From: SIG701 sp045544955
Lineage (GTDB): Bacteria; Bacillota; Clostridia; Oscillospirales; CAG-272
Reading direction: 5' to 3'
DNA: 64,000 nucleotides
Assembly: GCA_045544955.1 (NCBI GenBank)
Contig: JAZPZY010000043.1
Span: forward strand, 1 to 64,000
Shown here one piece after another: positions 1-9,073 of the stretch. Each line of letters opens with the position of its first letter. The first letter of the stretch is position 1. Position numbers and translations under genes: made by a program. A model generated the notes under the pieces. It had not been told where the DNA came from. It saw only the letters and a list, made by a program, of their open reading frames with translations, and did no database searches.

Positions 1-53
1 ATTCGGACCAACCTTTTTGAATGCCTTTTCTGATATGATTAAGCGAAATTGAT

Positions 54-91
54 AAAGAATTTCCGACCATCAAAAGGTCGGAAATTCTTTT
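54..91. terminator. Bidirectional rho-independent terminator
   Basis: A 15-bp perfect inverted repeat (54-68 with 76-90) encloses a 7-nt loop, with A and T runs on the two outer sides, so it can work on both strands. It lies downstream of the minus-strand gene ending at 166. Positions 1-53 and 92-165 show no supportable gene. Confidence 0.8.
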
Positions 92-165
92 GATCCTATT
101 CGGTTTGCGTTATTTCTTCGTTAAGGACATCACGCATTTGGCGGCAATCCTTTTTCTGAAAGGAC

Positions 166-390
166 TTATAAATCGGTATCCGCATCCGGCATAAGGATTG
201 GTTCCGGCTTTACGGCAGGGCCGGGATCCCGCTTCAAGGGATCGTAGCGGAACGCCCGGCAGTGATATCCTGCGTTTACCACGCCACGTTTCTGACAGAG
301 CATTTCATCCGGATTAAAGAGAGGTGCGGCAAGCTCGCAGTACTTGCACAGTCTGTCAAGTTCCGGCTTTTGCTTCTTTTGTTTTGGCAT
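166..390 (-). CDS. Small Cys-rich protein of unknown function (74 aa)
   Basis: Function not recognised beyond a family resemblance. The protein has a CxxC pair (CKYCELA) near residue 15, a third Cys in a CQKRGVV segment, and a C-terminal HCRAFRYDPLKR segment. Similar short proteins with spaced cysteines and the ending CRxFRYDPLKR are common hypothetical proteins of Clostridia, from memory, and the four cysteines suggest a small zinc site (inference). The ATG at 390 was chosen over a GTG three codons upstream. A good sigma-A-type promoter overlaps the 3' end of ylbJ just upstream, so the gene has its own start although it follows ylbJ on the same strand. A strong terminator follows. Confidence 0.65.
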   Translation of the reverse strand: MPKQKKQKPELDRLCKYCELAAPLFNPDEMLCQKRGVVNAGYHCRAFRYDPLKRDPGPAVKPEPILMPDADTDL

Positions 391-420
391 ATGAATCACC
401 GTCCGTTTCGTTCTGTGAAC

Positions 421-449
421 AGTATAACAGATTTTCTTAAAAAAATCAA
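421..449 (-). promoter_or_regulatory. Sigma-A-type promoter for the 74-aa Cys-rich protein
   Basis: Read on the minus strand, TTGATT (449-444) and TATACT (426-421) are separated by exactly 17 bp, ending about 30 bp before the ATG at 390. The -35 box overlaps the ylbJ stop region. Confidence 0.6.
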
Positions 450-1546
450 GAGCCTCTGCCGGTCCGGCGTAATTTTTGATAAAATACGGGGAAAAGGCAG
501 AAAAGAATCAGAAGCAGCACCTCGCCCAGTACCAGATACCGGGGCGTGTCGGTGATGGGAATACAGGTGGATGCCGCAGAGGACGGCGTAAAGAAAAAGC
601 GGTAATACACCGCCGCCGCCGTCCCGGTGAGAATTCCCTGTATTCCTTTGCAGACGGCGGCCGGCGTGAGGCGGAGAGAGAGCGGTGCCGTGAATATCCT
701 GCACTGGGCGAATACGGAAATACCGGACCATCCTACGGCAAATCCGGTGAGAAAAGCACCGGGCACACCGCCAAGGCTTGCGGCGTAAGACGTACCGGCG
801 GTGAACTCCAAAAGCGTGCCGAGAACCGGGAGCAGGAGTTCCGTCCCGATTCCGGTGAGCATCCGCTCCGCCAGGGACAAAACGACGGCAAAAAACACCA
901 CGAATCCGCATACGTTCAGAACAGAAAAAGCGGCGTTGGATACGGTCTCTGCCACGGCTGTCAGAAGATCCGTCCGGCGGCTGTATTTTTCCTCAAAGGG
1001 AGAGGGAGAATCGGCGAAAGGCGTATGCCGCCGTGCGTATACGGCACCTATGAGGAGGGCGGAGACGATCTGGGCCAAATATACGGCCAGCCCGAACCCC
1101 CGGCTTCCCCAGCAGTGTGCCCCCACCACCTCGATCACGAACGCAGGCCCCGTATTGTTGGCAAGGGCGATCAGCCGCTCCGCTTCCTCCTTCGTGAGCC
1201 TGCTTTCCCGATGGAGTGCACAGGCGGTCTGTGCCCCTACCGGGAATCCGCACAGGGCACCCAGGATCCATGCACTGGCCGCCTGTCCCGGGAGACGGAA
1301 GAGACGGCGGGTGAGGGCGGACAGCCGTTTCCCGAGAAGGTCGGCCGTGCCCAGGGACACCATCATTCCGGCGGCCGCCATGTAGGGGAACAGAGAGGGG
1401 ATGATTACGGTGGCACAAAGCTTCAAAGCACCCTTTGCCGCGTCCCCGGCCGCATCCGCCTCGGCCAAAAGTAAAAGGGCGGCGAAAAGCACGGCGGCCG
1501 CCATCACGTCCGACGGGCGTCCTTTTGCTTTTTTCGTATCGGTCAT
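446..1546 (-). CDS. ylbJ: Sporulation integral membrane protein YlbJ
   Basis: A 366-aa polytopic membrane protein with about eight hydrophobic segments, starting with VMAAAVLFAALLLLAEA near residue 15. It carries the nucleoside-recognition (Gate)-type features of the YlbJ/SpoVM-A-like family, including the region around residues 95-115 (LGALCGFPVGAQTACAL, then RESRLTKEEAERLIALANNTGPAF). In Bacillus subtilis YlbJ is made under sigma-E in the mother cell and is needed for normal heat-resistant spores (family knowledge). The ATG at 1546 was chosen because AAAGGA sits 7 nt upstream; longer upstream readings lack such a site. It is divergent from yqfC, another sigma-E-type gene, across about 100 bp. 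Confidence 0.88.
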   Translation of the reverse strand: MTDTKKAKGRPSDVMAAAVLFAALLLLAEADAAGDAAKGALKLCATVIIPSLFPYMAAAGMMVSLGTADLLGKRLSALTRRLFRLPGQAASAWILGALCGFPVGAQTACALHRESRLTKEEAERLIALANNTGPAFVIEVVGAHCWGSRGFGLAVYLAQIVSALLIGAVYARRHTPFADSPSPFEEKYSRRTDLLTAVAETVSNAAFSVLNVCGFVVFFAVVLSLAERMLTGIGTELLLPVLGTLLEFTAGTSYAASLGGVPGAFLTGFAVGWSGISVFAQCRIFTAPLSLRLTPAAVCKGIQGILTGTAAAVYYRFFFTPSSAASTCIPITDTPRYLVLGEVLLLILFCLFPVFYQKLRRTGRGS

Positions 1547-1643
1547 GTGGGCATCCTTTCGCATGCCGCCGTGGGGGGCGGCATATGTTATGAGTAGTGA
1601 GGCACGCGTTTGTACTATCATATGAACGGCAGGGGGAAAATAG

Positions 1644-1979
1644 ATGCGAACGGAAAAAAGAATCCCGAAATGGAGCCGCATACGGCAGATGAATGAACGG
1701 CTCCGGGAGACGCTGGATATTCCCACGGAGGGCGTCTTACCGATCAGTGTGGTGGAGTTGAAAGGGGACAGGGAAGCGGTGATCAGCGGCTGCTGCGGGG
1801 TGCTGGAATACGGTACAGAAACGATCATTCTGCGTGTCCGGGAGGGGTGCGTGCGTATTACGGGAACGCATCTGGAAATGCAGTCGCTGATTACGGATCG
1901 GATCACCGTGCACGGGGTGATCAATGCGGTGTATCTGGAGAAGATACCGAATGGGAAGAATGGAGGACGGCCGCTATGA
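1644..1979 (+). CDS. yqfC: Sporulation protein YqfC (YabP/YqfC family)
   Basis: A 111-aa protein of the YabP/YqfC family: a short charged N-terminus, a beta-rich core (LPISVVELKGDREAVISGC, then GVLEYGTETIILRV) and the conserved segment RITGTHLEMQSLITDRITVHG. YqfC is sigma-E controlled in Bacillus and precedes yqfD, exactly as here. An AGGGGG sequence lies 7 nt before the ATG. The stop codon overlaps the yqfD start (ATGA), which implies translational coupling. Confidence 0.88.
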   Translation: MRTEKRIPKWSRIRQMNERLRETLDIPTEGVLPISVVELKGDREAVISGCCGVLEYGTETIILRVREGCVRITGTHLEMQSLITDRITVHGVINAVYLEKIPNGKNGGRPL

Positions 1980-3151
1980 TGAAATCGGTGCTGAACTGGC
2001 TATCCGGCTGGCGAGGCGTTTCTGTCCCTCGGGAAAACACGGTACGGGCGCTGAATCTTCTGAAAGAGGAAAACTATCCCCACTGGCACATGCGGAATAT
2101 GCCGTCGGGCGGTATCTCCTTTCGGATGCTTCTCAGTGATTCCGTGCGTTATCTCTCCGCATTGCCCGAAGCGAGCGGGGGCAGGGAGCATGGGCTTCCG
2201 GCACTGCTTCACCGATACCGGGGCCGCTGGGGGATCCTTGTCGGCGTTCTTTTGTTTGCGTTTCTCGTGTGGCAGTCCGGTACCGTTGTGTGGGACGTAT
2301 CCGTAACCGGCAACGAGAAACTCACCGACGAGGAGGTGATCGCCATGCTGTGGGATTACGGCTTCGGCGTGGGAACGAAATTTGGGAAAATCGATTTCGA
2401 TCAGCTGCAGAACGATTTTCTGCTTACCACGGACGAGATAGCCTTTATCGCCGTCAATATGCAGGGAACGGTTGCAAACGTGCAGGTGCGGGAAAATTTA
2501 GGCTCGCGGACGGGACGGAAAACCGGCGGCAAAAGTGCCAATCTGATTGCGGCAGAGGACGGGCAGATTCTGGAGGTGCATCTCGTAGGCGGTCGCGCCG
2601 CCGTACAGCGGGGTGATACGGTCCGGGCGGGGGATCTTCTCATCAGCGGTATTCTTGCCATACGGGGAGAGCAGCTCCGCTACGAATACAGTGCCGGCGA
2701 GGTGCTGGCACAGGTGAATCGGGTCATCGAGGCGGAATCACCGCTGGTGCGGACGGAAAACATGCAAACCGGGCGTGAAATCGTGAAAAAAACCGTAAGA
2801 ATTTTCGCCAAAGAAATAAAACTTTTCCGAAACACTGGAATTGACTATGCAAGTTATGATACAATAATAGAGAATAAGCAAATATCTCTGCCGGGCGGCA
2901 TATCTCTGCCCGTGTGGATCCGAACAGAAACGGTGCGTGAAACCGCACCGCAGACCGTTACGCTCACGGAGGAAGAGGCGTTTGCCGATGCGATGATCCG
3001 CTATCGGGCACAGATGGACGCCCTTTTGGAAGAGGCGGAGATTCTGGAAATTGAAACGGAGCGTACCTGTACGGACGGCATGTGCCGGATCGTGGGGCGT
3101 GCCGTATGCGTGACGGATATTGCCCGTACTGCGGAGATCGGTACCCAATGA
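1976..3151 (+). CDS. yqfD: Sporulation protein YqfD
   Basis: A 391-aa protein of the YqfD family. It has a basic N-terminal cytoplasmic part, one transmembrane segment near residues 85-100 (GILVGVLLFAFLVW), then a long extracytoplasmic part starting with a POTRA/FtsQ-like segment (WDVSVTGNEKLTDEEVIAML). The family is required for efficient sporulation in Bacillus, where it lies in the yqfC-yqfD-phoH order also seen here. A GGAGG is 9 nt upstream of the ATG and the start overlaps the yqfC stop. An in-frame reading from 1847 was rejected because it runs inside yqfC. Confidence 0.85.
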   Translation: MMKSVLNWLSGWRGVSVPRENTVRALNLLKEENYPHWHMRNMPSGGISFRMLLSDSVRYLSALPEASGGREHGLPALLHRYRGRWGILVGVLLFAFLVWQSGTVVWDVSVTGNEKLTDEEVIAMLWDYGFGVGTKFGKIDFDQLQNDFLLTTDEIAFIAVNMQGTVANVQVRENLGSRTGRKTGGKSANLIAAEDGQILEVHLVGGRAAVQRGDTVRAGDLLISGILAIRGEQLRYEYSAGEVLAQVNRVIEAESPLVRTENMQTGREIVKKTVRIFAKEIKLFRNTGIDYASYDTIIENKQISLPGGISLPVWIRTETVRETAPQTVTLTEEEAFADAMIRYRAQMDALLEEAEILEIETERTCTDGMCRIVGRAVCVTDIARTAEIGTQ

Positions 3152-3211
3152 TGCAGACTTTCCCAAAGTGCAAAAACAGTATTCTCAAATTCAAAATACA
3201 GAAGGAAATCT

Positions 3212-4240
3212 ATGACACAGAAAAAAATTCTTACCGCTTCGTCGGAAATCACAAAACGCATTTTCGGCTCCTTTGACTGCCATGCCCGTCGGCTGGAGGA
3301 GGCATTTGCCATCCGGATGTTTAACGCACCTGACAGCGGGGAGGGCGACTGCATTATGCTGGAGGGCGATGCCGCCGGCGTGTCCCGTGCCGCAGAGGCC
3401 GTCTCTTATCTGAAAAAGGTGGCGGCCATGGGAGAGGAGCTTACGGACCAGAGCGTGGATTACGTGATCCGTATGGTGAACGAGGGAGCCGTGGATCAGC
3501 TTTCCGAGTTGGACGACGATTGCTTTCTGGTCACTGCCCGGGGAAAACCGGTGAAGGCGAAAACGGTAGGCCAGAAGAAATACGTGGACGCCATCCGAAA
3601 GAATACCATCGTGATCTGTGCCGGCCCTGCCGGTACGGGCAAAACCTATCTTGCCGTGGCCATGGCGGTGAAAGCCCTTCGCTCTCACGACGTGTCGAGG
3701 ATCATTCTGACAAGACCGGCTGTGGAAGCGGGCGAAAAACTGGGCTTTCTGCCAGGCGATCTGCAGAGCAAGATCGATCCTTACCTCCGTCCCCTGTACG
3801 ATGCCCTTTACGAAATGATGGGCCCGGAAACGGTGGCACGGCTCATGGAGAAAATGACCATCGAGATCGCCCCCCTTGCCTACATGCGCGGACGGACGCT
3901 GGACGATTCCTTTATCATTCTGGACGAAGCACAGAACACCACGGAGGAACAGATGAAAATGTTTCTCACCCGTCTCGGCAGCGGATCGAAGATCGTCGTC
4001 ACCGGCGACCTTACCCAGACGGATCTGCCGCTTGGGAAAAAGAGCGGCCTTGCCGCCGCCGTGAAGATCCTTTCCGGCATCGAGGAGATCGCCGTGCACG
4101 AGTTTACGGAGAGGGACGTGGTGCGTCACCGGCTGGTACAGCGGATCATCATGGCGTACGACCGGTACGACCGGGAGAGAAAAACACGGGCAGCGGAGCG
4201 AAGCGATGAGACGAAAAAGTTCCGCGCCGCACGAAAATAA
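3212..4240 (+). CDS. phoH: PhoH-family ATPase (PhoH/YbeZ)
   Basis: A 342-aa cytoplasmic P-loop protein. After an N-terminal KH-like region the Walker A motif GPAGTGKT is at residues 138-145, followed by the family block RPAVEAGEKLGFLPGD and the Walker B SFIILDEAQNTT. Length and motifs are normal for PhoH/PhoL. The family is linked to RNA metabolism and works with the RNase YbeY, which follows 21 nt downstream. The exact substrate is unknown in Firmicutes. Confidence 0.92.
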   Translation: MTQKKILTASSEITKRIFGSFDCHARRLEEAFAIRMFNAPDSGEGDCIMLEGDAAGVSRAAEAVSYLKKVAAMGEELTDQSVDYVIRMVNEGAVDQLSELDDDCFLVTARGKPVKAKTVGQKKYVDAIRKNTIVICAGPAGTGKTYLAVAMAVKALRSHDVSRIILTRPAVEAGEKLGFLPGDLQSKIDPYLRPLYDALYEMMGPETVARLMEKMTIEIAPLAYMRGRTLDDSFIILDEAQNTTEEQMKMFLTRLGSGSKIVVTGDLTQTDLPLGKKSGLAAAVKILSGIEEIAVHEFTERDVVRHRLVQRIIMAYDRYDRERKTRAAERSDETKKFRAARK

Positions 4241-4261
4241 AACAAAAGCAGGATACAGACA

Positions 4262-4726
4262 ATGGATATACAGATACTTTTTTCAAAACAGAACGTACGG
4301 CACGTAAACATCGGCCTCCGGCTTGCCGTGACGAAGGCAATCAAGGCGGCACTGGAATACGAGGAGTTTCATCAGCCGGCGCAGATTTCCGTAACCTTTA
4401 CGGATAACGAGGGCATCCGGGAATTGAACCGGACGTACCGGGAGAAGGACGCCCCCACGGACGTGCTTTCCTTTCCTCAGTACGATTTTGCCGCCGGGGA
4501 GACGCCCCATCCGGACTTCCGCTGTGAGCTTGGGGACATCGTTCTCTCCCTCACGCGTGCACGGGAGCAGGCAAAGGAAATCGGCCACGGCTTCCGCAGA
4601 GAGACGGCGTTCCTGACGGTGCACTCCGTTCTCCATCTTCTGGGATACGATCATGAGCGATCGCCGGAGGATGAGGAAGAGATGTGCCGCCGCCAGCGGG
4701 AAATTATGAAGACGGTCCGCCTTTGA
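4262..4726 (+). CDS. ybeY: Endoribonuclease YbeY (rRNA maturation factor)
   Basis: A 154-aa metal-dependent RNase of the UPF0054 family, acting in 16S rRNA 3'-end maturation and 70S quality control. The zinc-binding motif HSVLHLLGYDH is intact, with His121, His125 and His131. The NRTYREKDAPTDVLSFP block near residue 56 is also characteristic. It lies between phoH and era, as in many Firmicutes. The dgkA and cdd genes that often separate ybeY from era are absent here. Confidence 0.95.
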   Translation: MDIQILFSKQNVRHVNIGLRLAVTKAIKAALEYEEFHQPAQISVTFTDNEGIRELNRTYREKDAPTDVLSFPQYDFAAGETPHPDFRCELGDIVLSLTRAREQAKEIGHGFRRETAFLTVHSVLHLLGYDHERSPEDEEEMCRRQREIMKTVRL

Positions 4727-4764
4727 CGGAATTTTGTAATCAAGAAGAACGAGAGTGAAAGAAT

Positions 4765-5688
4765 ATGACTGATGTGAAAAAGACTGAAAATACAGCCACC
4801 CGTACTGCTTTTATTGCCATCGTGGGCCGCCCCAACGTGGGAAAATCCACGCTGATGAACGCTATGCTGGGCGAGAAGGTGGCCATCGTGTCCTCCAAAC
4901 CGCAGACTACGAGAAACCGCATCACGGGAATTCTTACCGAGGGCGGCGACCAGTTCGTCTTTCTGGATACGCCCGGCATCCATAAGCCGAAGAACAAGCT
5001 GGGTGCGTACATGATGAAATCCGTATCCTCCGCTATCGGCGGTGCGGACGCGGTGATCATGATCGCCGAGGCGGGCTATCCTGCCGGCGAGACGGAAAAA
5101 CGGATCATTCAGAACATAAAGCAACTGAAACTGCCGGCGATCCTGGTGCTGAACAAGATCGATCTTGTGAACCGGGAAAAACTGGCTGAGACCATTGCCC
5201 AGTACGCCGAGTTGCACGATTTCGATGCTTTCGTTCCCACGGCGGCAGAGAAGGGAAAGAACGTGGAGATCGTTCTGGAGGAGGCAAAACGGTATCTTGC
5301 CGAGGGCGACTGGTTCTTCCCGTCGGATATTGCCACCGATCAGCCGGAGCGGCAGATTGCGGCAGAGGTGATCCGCGAGAAGATCCTCAGAACGCTTTCT
5401 GAGGAGATCCCTCACGGCACGGCGGTTGTGATCGAGGAGTTTACCGATGAGGAAACGCTTATCCGTATCCGGGCGGAGATCTTCTGCGAAAAAGCGTCCC
5501 ATAAGGGAATCATCGTCGGCAAGAACGGCGAGACGCTGAAGCGGATCGGCACCCACGCCCGAGAAGATCTGGAAGCGTTCTTCGGCGTGAAGGTGTATCT
5601 GAACCTTTGGGTAAAGGTGAAAGAGAAGTGGCGCGACAGCGACACCAGCCTTAATAATTTCGGATTCAATCCGAAGGATCTGACGTAA
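4765..5688 (+). CDS. era: GTPase Era
   Basis: A 307-aa GTPase that binds 16S rRNA and assists 30S assembly. G1 is GRPNVGKS (residues 21-28), G3 is DTPGIH, G4 is NKID. The C-terminal KH domain carries VGKNGETLKRIGTHAREDLE. Length matches the family. The recO start codon follows 2 nt after the stop, so the two are almost certainly cotranscribed and coupled. Confidence 0.96.
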   Translation: MTDVKKTENTATRTAFIAIVGRPNVGKSTLMNAMLGEKVAIVSSKPQTTRNRITGILTEGGDQFVFLDTPGIHKPKNKLGAYMMKSVSSAIGGADAVIMIAEAGYPAGETEKRIIQNIKQLKLPAILVLNKIDLVNREKLAETIAQYAELHDFDAFVPTAAEKGKNVEIVLEEAKRYLAEGDWFFPSDIATDQPERQIAAEVIREKILRTLSEEIPHGTAVVIEEFTDEETLIRIRAEIFCEKASHKGIIVGKNGETLKRIGTHAREDLEAFFGVKVYLNLWVKVKEKWRDSDTSLNNFGFNPKDLT

Positions 5689-5690
5689 AT

Positions 5691-6479
5691 ATGGAGCAGA
5701 TATCCGTTCGCGGTCTGGTGGTACGGGAAACACCCGTGGGCGAGTACGATAAGCTGCTCACCGTTATTACCGAGGAGATGGGGCGAATCGTGATCTCCGG
5801 CAAGGCGGTACGCAGTTTGAAAAGCAAGCATATGGCGGCCACGCAGCTGTTCTGTTACAGCAGCTTTGTCCTCAGAAAATCCCGGGGGTATTATTACATT
5901 TCCGACAGTGCACTGATGGAGAGCTTTTTCGGTCTCCGTACCGATCTTGACCGGCTGGCACTGGCCACCTATCTCTGCGACGTGGCGGCGGAAATGGCGG
6001 TGGAGGGTGTGGGCGATGAAGAACTGCTTCGCCTGACGCTGAACACGCTGTATGCCCTTGCCAATCATAAGCATATTCCCACGGCACAGGTGAAGGCGGC
6101 GTTTGAACTGCGGTGTGCCGCTATTGAGGGATTCCTGCCCAACCTTACCGCCTGCGACGTGTGCGGGGCGGAGACGGACACCGTTCAAAAACTGTTTCTG
6201 GACGTGATGAACGGGCGTATTCTCTGCGGGGACTGTCTCAGAAACGTGCGTCACACGGACGATCTGGTGGATGAGGGAACGGCTCATATTTATCTCCGTC
6301 TTACCCACTCCGTGTTGGCTGCCATGCGATATATCGTCAGTGTGCCGGTGAGCAAATATCTCTCCTTTACGCTGGACGAGACGGAAATGCCCATCCTTTC
6401 CCGGGTGTGCGAGAAGTACCTGCTTAACCACATGGAGCACGGCTTCTACACGCTGGATTTTTATAAATCTTTGTTATGA
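5691..6479 (+). CDS. recO: DNA repair protein RecO
   Basis: A 262-aa recombination mediator that loads RecA with RecR. It has the N-terminal OB fold (GLVVRETPVGEYDKLLTVIT) and a four-Cys zinc site at Cys155, Cys158, Cys179 and Cys182. The zinc site is typical of the Gram-positive and Deinococcus type. It begins 2 nt after era. Confidence 0.94.
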   Translation: MEQISVRGLVVRETPVGEYDKLLTVITEEMGRIVISGKAVRSLKSKHMAATQLFCYSSFVLRKSRGYYYISDSALMESFFGLRTDLDRLALATYLCDVAAEMAVEGVGDEELLRLTLNTLYALANHKHIPTAQVKAAFELRCAAIEGFLPNLTACDVCGAETDTVQKLFLDVMNGRILCGDCLRNVRHTDDLVDEGTAHIYLRLTHSVLAAMRYIVSVPVSKYLSFTLDETEMPILSRVCEKYLLNHMEHGFYTLDFYKSLL

Positions 6480-6522
6480 AGAATCGATTCCCCCTAAGGG
6501 AAACGGAGGAAAATAGAAACGA

Positions 6523-8904
6523 ATGAGTTTTCAGGATAAAACGCTGACTACACTGGAATTTGATAAAATCCGTGCCCGTCTTGCCGCCATGGCACTGACG
6601 GACGGTGCCAAAGCCGCGGCGGCAAAACTGCGTCCCTCTGATGACGAAGTGGAGATACGCCGCCGGCTGAAACGGACTACGGATGCAAGACGACTCGCCA
6701 TGATCAAGGGCATGCCGCCTTTTTCCGGCGTGCGTGACGTAGGGGACGCGCTGGAGCGTGCAGGGAAGGGCGCTACCCTTTCCACGAGAGAGCTGCTTGA
6801 CATCGCTTCGCTTCTCCACTGTACCCGGATGCTTCTGGATTACAGCCGCGGTGAGCGGGATTTTGAAACGGTGCTTGACGAGATCTTCGACCGGCTGCTG
6901 CCTAACCGCACTTTGGAGGAGAGCATTACCCGTTCCATTATCGCGGAGGATATGATCGCCGACGAGGCAAGCCCCCAACTGGCTGAGATCCGCCGTAAGA
7001 TCCGTGCGGTGAACAGCAAGATCAAGGATCTTCTGCAGAAGTACACCGGCGGTGCACTGGGAAAGTATCTGCAGGAGAATATCGTCACCACACGCGGCGG
7101 CCGCTTCGTGGTGCCGGTAAAGTCCGAATACCGCAACGAGGTAAAGGGACTTGTGCACGATACTTCTTCCTCCGGGGCTACGCTGTTCGTGGAGCCTATG
7201 GCGGTGGTGGATGCCAATAACGAGCTTCGCACGCTGGAAAGCAAGGAGAGCCACGAGATCGATCGGATCCTTGCGGAACTGTCCGCATCGGCGGCCAGCA
7301 TTTCTCACAATATTGAGGCGAATTATCTCAATATCACGGATCTCGCCTTTACCTTTGCCTGCGCGGCTCTCTCCATGGAGATGGACGGCACGGAACCGGA
7401 GATTTCCGAAAATCGCACGGTCAGTCTGCGTGCGGCACGCCATCCGCTGCTGGATAGAAAAAAGGTAGTGCCCGTTACCATTACCCTGGGCGGCGAGTTC
7501 GGCATGCTGGTGATCACCGGCCCCAATACGGGCGGTAAAACGGTCACGCTGAAAACCTTGGGGCTTCTTACGCTGATGGCGCAGGCAGGACTGCATATTC
7601 CTGCGGAGCCGGGATCGTCCGTGTGCGTGTTTGACGACGTGTTTTCCGATATCGGGGACGAGCAGAGCATCGAGCAGTCCCTGTCTACCTTCTCTGCCCA
7701 TATGGTGGGCATCGTGTCTATCATGGAGAAAATGACGCCGGATTCTCTGGTGCTGTTTGATGAATTGGGAGCAGGCACCGATCCCGTGGAAGGTGCGGCA
7801 CTTGCCATGGCCATTCTGGAAGAGGTACGCCGTATGGGGGCGCTTTGTGCCGCCACCACCCACTACGCGGAGCTGAAGGCTTACGCTATTGAGACAGAGG
7901 GCGTGATGAACGCCTCCTGCGAGTTTAACGTGGAAACGCTTCGCCCCACGTACCGGCTTGTGATCGGTACGCCGGGTAAATCCAACGCCTTTGCCATTTC
8001 GGAAAAACTGGGACTGCCCGAATCCATCGTGGAGCGTGCGGCCCGGTTCGTGGATACCGGCTCCCGTGATTTTGAATCGGTCATTGCCAAACTGGAGGAT
8101 ACGCGCCGCCAGCTTGAGGAGGAAAAAACGGAGACGGAACGGCTTCGCCGGGAATACGAATCCTTCAAGAAAAACGCGGAGGCAAAACTTCATCAGAAGC
8201 TGGGATCGGCGGAAAAGGAAGCGGAGCGTATGCGTGCGCAGGCGGAACAGCAGCTGCTTAGTGCCAAGGCCACCAGCAACTATATCTACGATCAGCTGGA
8301 AAAACTGAAAAAGGAACGGGAATCCGAAAAGCTTGCGGAAAAAATGGCCCAGGCAAAAAAGGATATCCGCGCCCGTATCCGTCAGTATGAGGACGGTGCC
8401 TACGATCCGTCCCGGGAGGACGATGAGGAGTACGTTCTGCCCCGTCCTTTGGTGAAAGGGGATAAGGTTCGTCACCGCAATCTGGGCACCACCGGTATTC
8501 TGGTGGACGATCCGGATAAGAAGGGCAACGTCTCTATCCGTATGGGACAGGTGAAGACCCGTGCCAATGTGAAGGATCTCAGGCTGATAGAGGATGCGGA
8601 GACGGACGCCGAGAGGGACCGGAAGAATCAGAAGCAGTACCGGGCTATGGTGTCGAGAGAGTTTAAACCGGAGATCGACGTCCGGGGACAGATCGGGGAC
8701 GACGCCTGGTTCATGGTGGACAAGTATCTGGACGAGGCCGCCGTGGCGGGGATCCATTCCGTGACGATCATCCACGGAAAAGGAACCGGTGCGCTCCGTG
8801 CCGCCATCTGGGCCCGGCTGAAAAACGATTCCCGGGTAAATTCATTCCGCGCCGGTGCCTACGGCGAGGGCGATTACGGCGTTACGGTGGTGGATTTGAA
8901 ATAA
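6523..8904 (+). CDS. mutS2: Endonuclease MutS2
   Basis: A 793-aa MutS2. The core contains Walker A GPNTGGKT at residues 333-340 and the Walker B region SLVLFDELGAGTDPVEG. A long charged coiled coil spans about 510-620. A C-terminal Smr nuclease domain starts near residue 717 (IDVRGQ) and includes the IHGKGTGALR motif. There is no MutS mismatch-binding domain. In Bacillus, MutS2 acts on collided ribosomes and/or suppresses homeologous recombination (family knowledge). It is the last gene of the yqfC-to-mutS2 block. Confidence 0.95.
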   Translation: MSFQDKTLTTLEFDKIRARLAAMALTDGAKAAAAKLRPSDDEVEIRRRLKRTTDARRLAMIKGMPPFSGVRDVGDALERAGKGATLSTRELLDIASLLHCTRMLLDYSRGERDFETVLDEIFDRLLPNRTLEESITRSIIAEDMIADEASPQLAEIRRKIRAVNSKIKDLLQKYTGGALGKYLQENIVTTRGGRFVVPVKSEYRNEVKGLVHDTSSSGATLFVEPMAVVDANNELRTLESKESHEIDRILAELSASAASISHNIEANYLNITDLAFTFACAALSMEMDGTEPEISENRTVSLRAARHPLLDRKKVVPVTITLGGEFGMLVITGPNTGGKTVTLKTLGLLTLMAQAGLHIPAEPGSSVCVFDDVFSDIGDEQSIEQSLSTFSAHMVGIVSIMEKMTPDSLVLFDELGAGTDPVEGAALAMAILEEVRRMGALCAATTHYAELKAYAIETEGVMNASCEFNVETLRPTYRLVIGTPGKSNAFAISEKLGLPESIVERAARFVDTGSRDFESVIAKLEDTRRQLEEEKTETERLRREYESFKKNAEAKLHQKLGSAEKEAERMRAQAEQQLLSAKATSNYIYDQLEKLKKERESEKLAEKMAQAKKDIRARIRQYEDGAYDPSREDDEEYVLPRPLVKGDKVRHRNLGTTGILVDDPDKKGNVSIRMGQVKTRANVKDLRLIEDAETDAERDRKNQKQYRAMVSREFKPEIDVRGQIGDDAWFMVDKYLDEAAVAGIHSVTIIHGKGTGALRAAIWARLKNDSRVNSFRAGAYGEGDYGVTVVDLK

Positions 8905-8930
8905 TACCGGGAAATCCGCCGGAAATATTT

Positions 8931-8952
8931 GTGAAAACGTGATGTTTTTCAC
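8931..8952. repeat. Inverted repeat upstream of the rhamnose operon promoter
   Basis: GTGAAAA and TTTTCAC arms surround a short spacer and end 8 bp before the -35 box of the promoter at 8961. Position and symmetry fit a regulator-binding site. It could instead be a weak mutS2 transcript hairpin, although no U-tract follows. Confidence 0.35.
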
Positions 8953-8960
8953 ATGGGGCA

Positions 8961-8988
8961 TTGCAATTTTCGTAATTTGTGGTATAAT
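8961..8988 (+). promoter_or_regulatory. Promoter of the rhamnose operon
   Basis: TTGCAA (8961-8966) and TATAAT (8983-8988) are 16 bp apart. The predicted transcript has a leader of about 80 nt before AAAGGAG and the ATG at 9074. Confidence 0.65.
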
Positions 8989-9073
8989 TACGCTGTGCGA
9001 GACTGTGCTTTACGCACCGTTTGCCGCTTGAAATTTTTTGATCATTATTTGATAGTGTAAAGGAGATACACCT

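Noticed and set aside
6424..8775. Open frame of about 780 codons antisense to mutS2
   Set aside because: No family signal; mutS2 on the other strand has all motifs and an SD.
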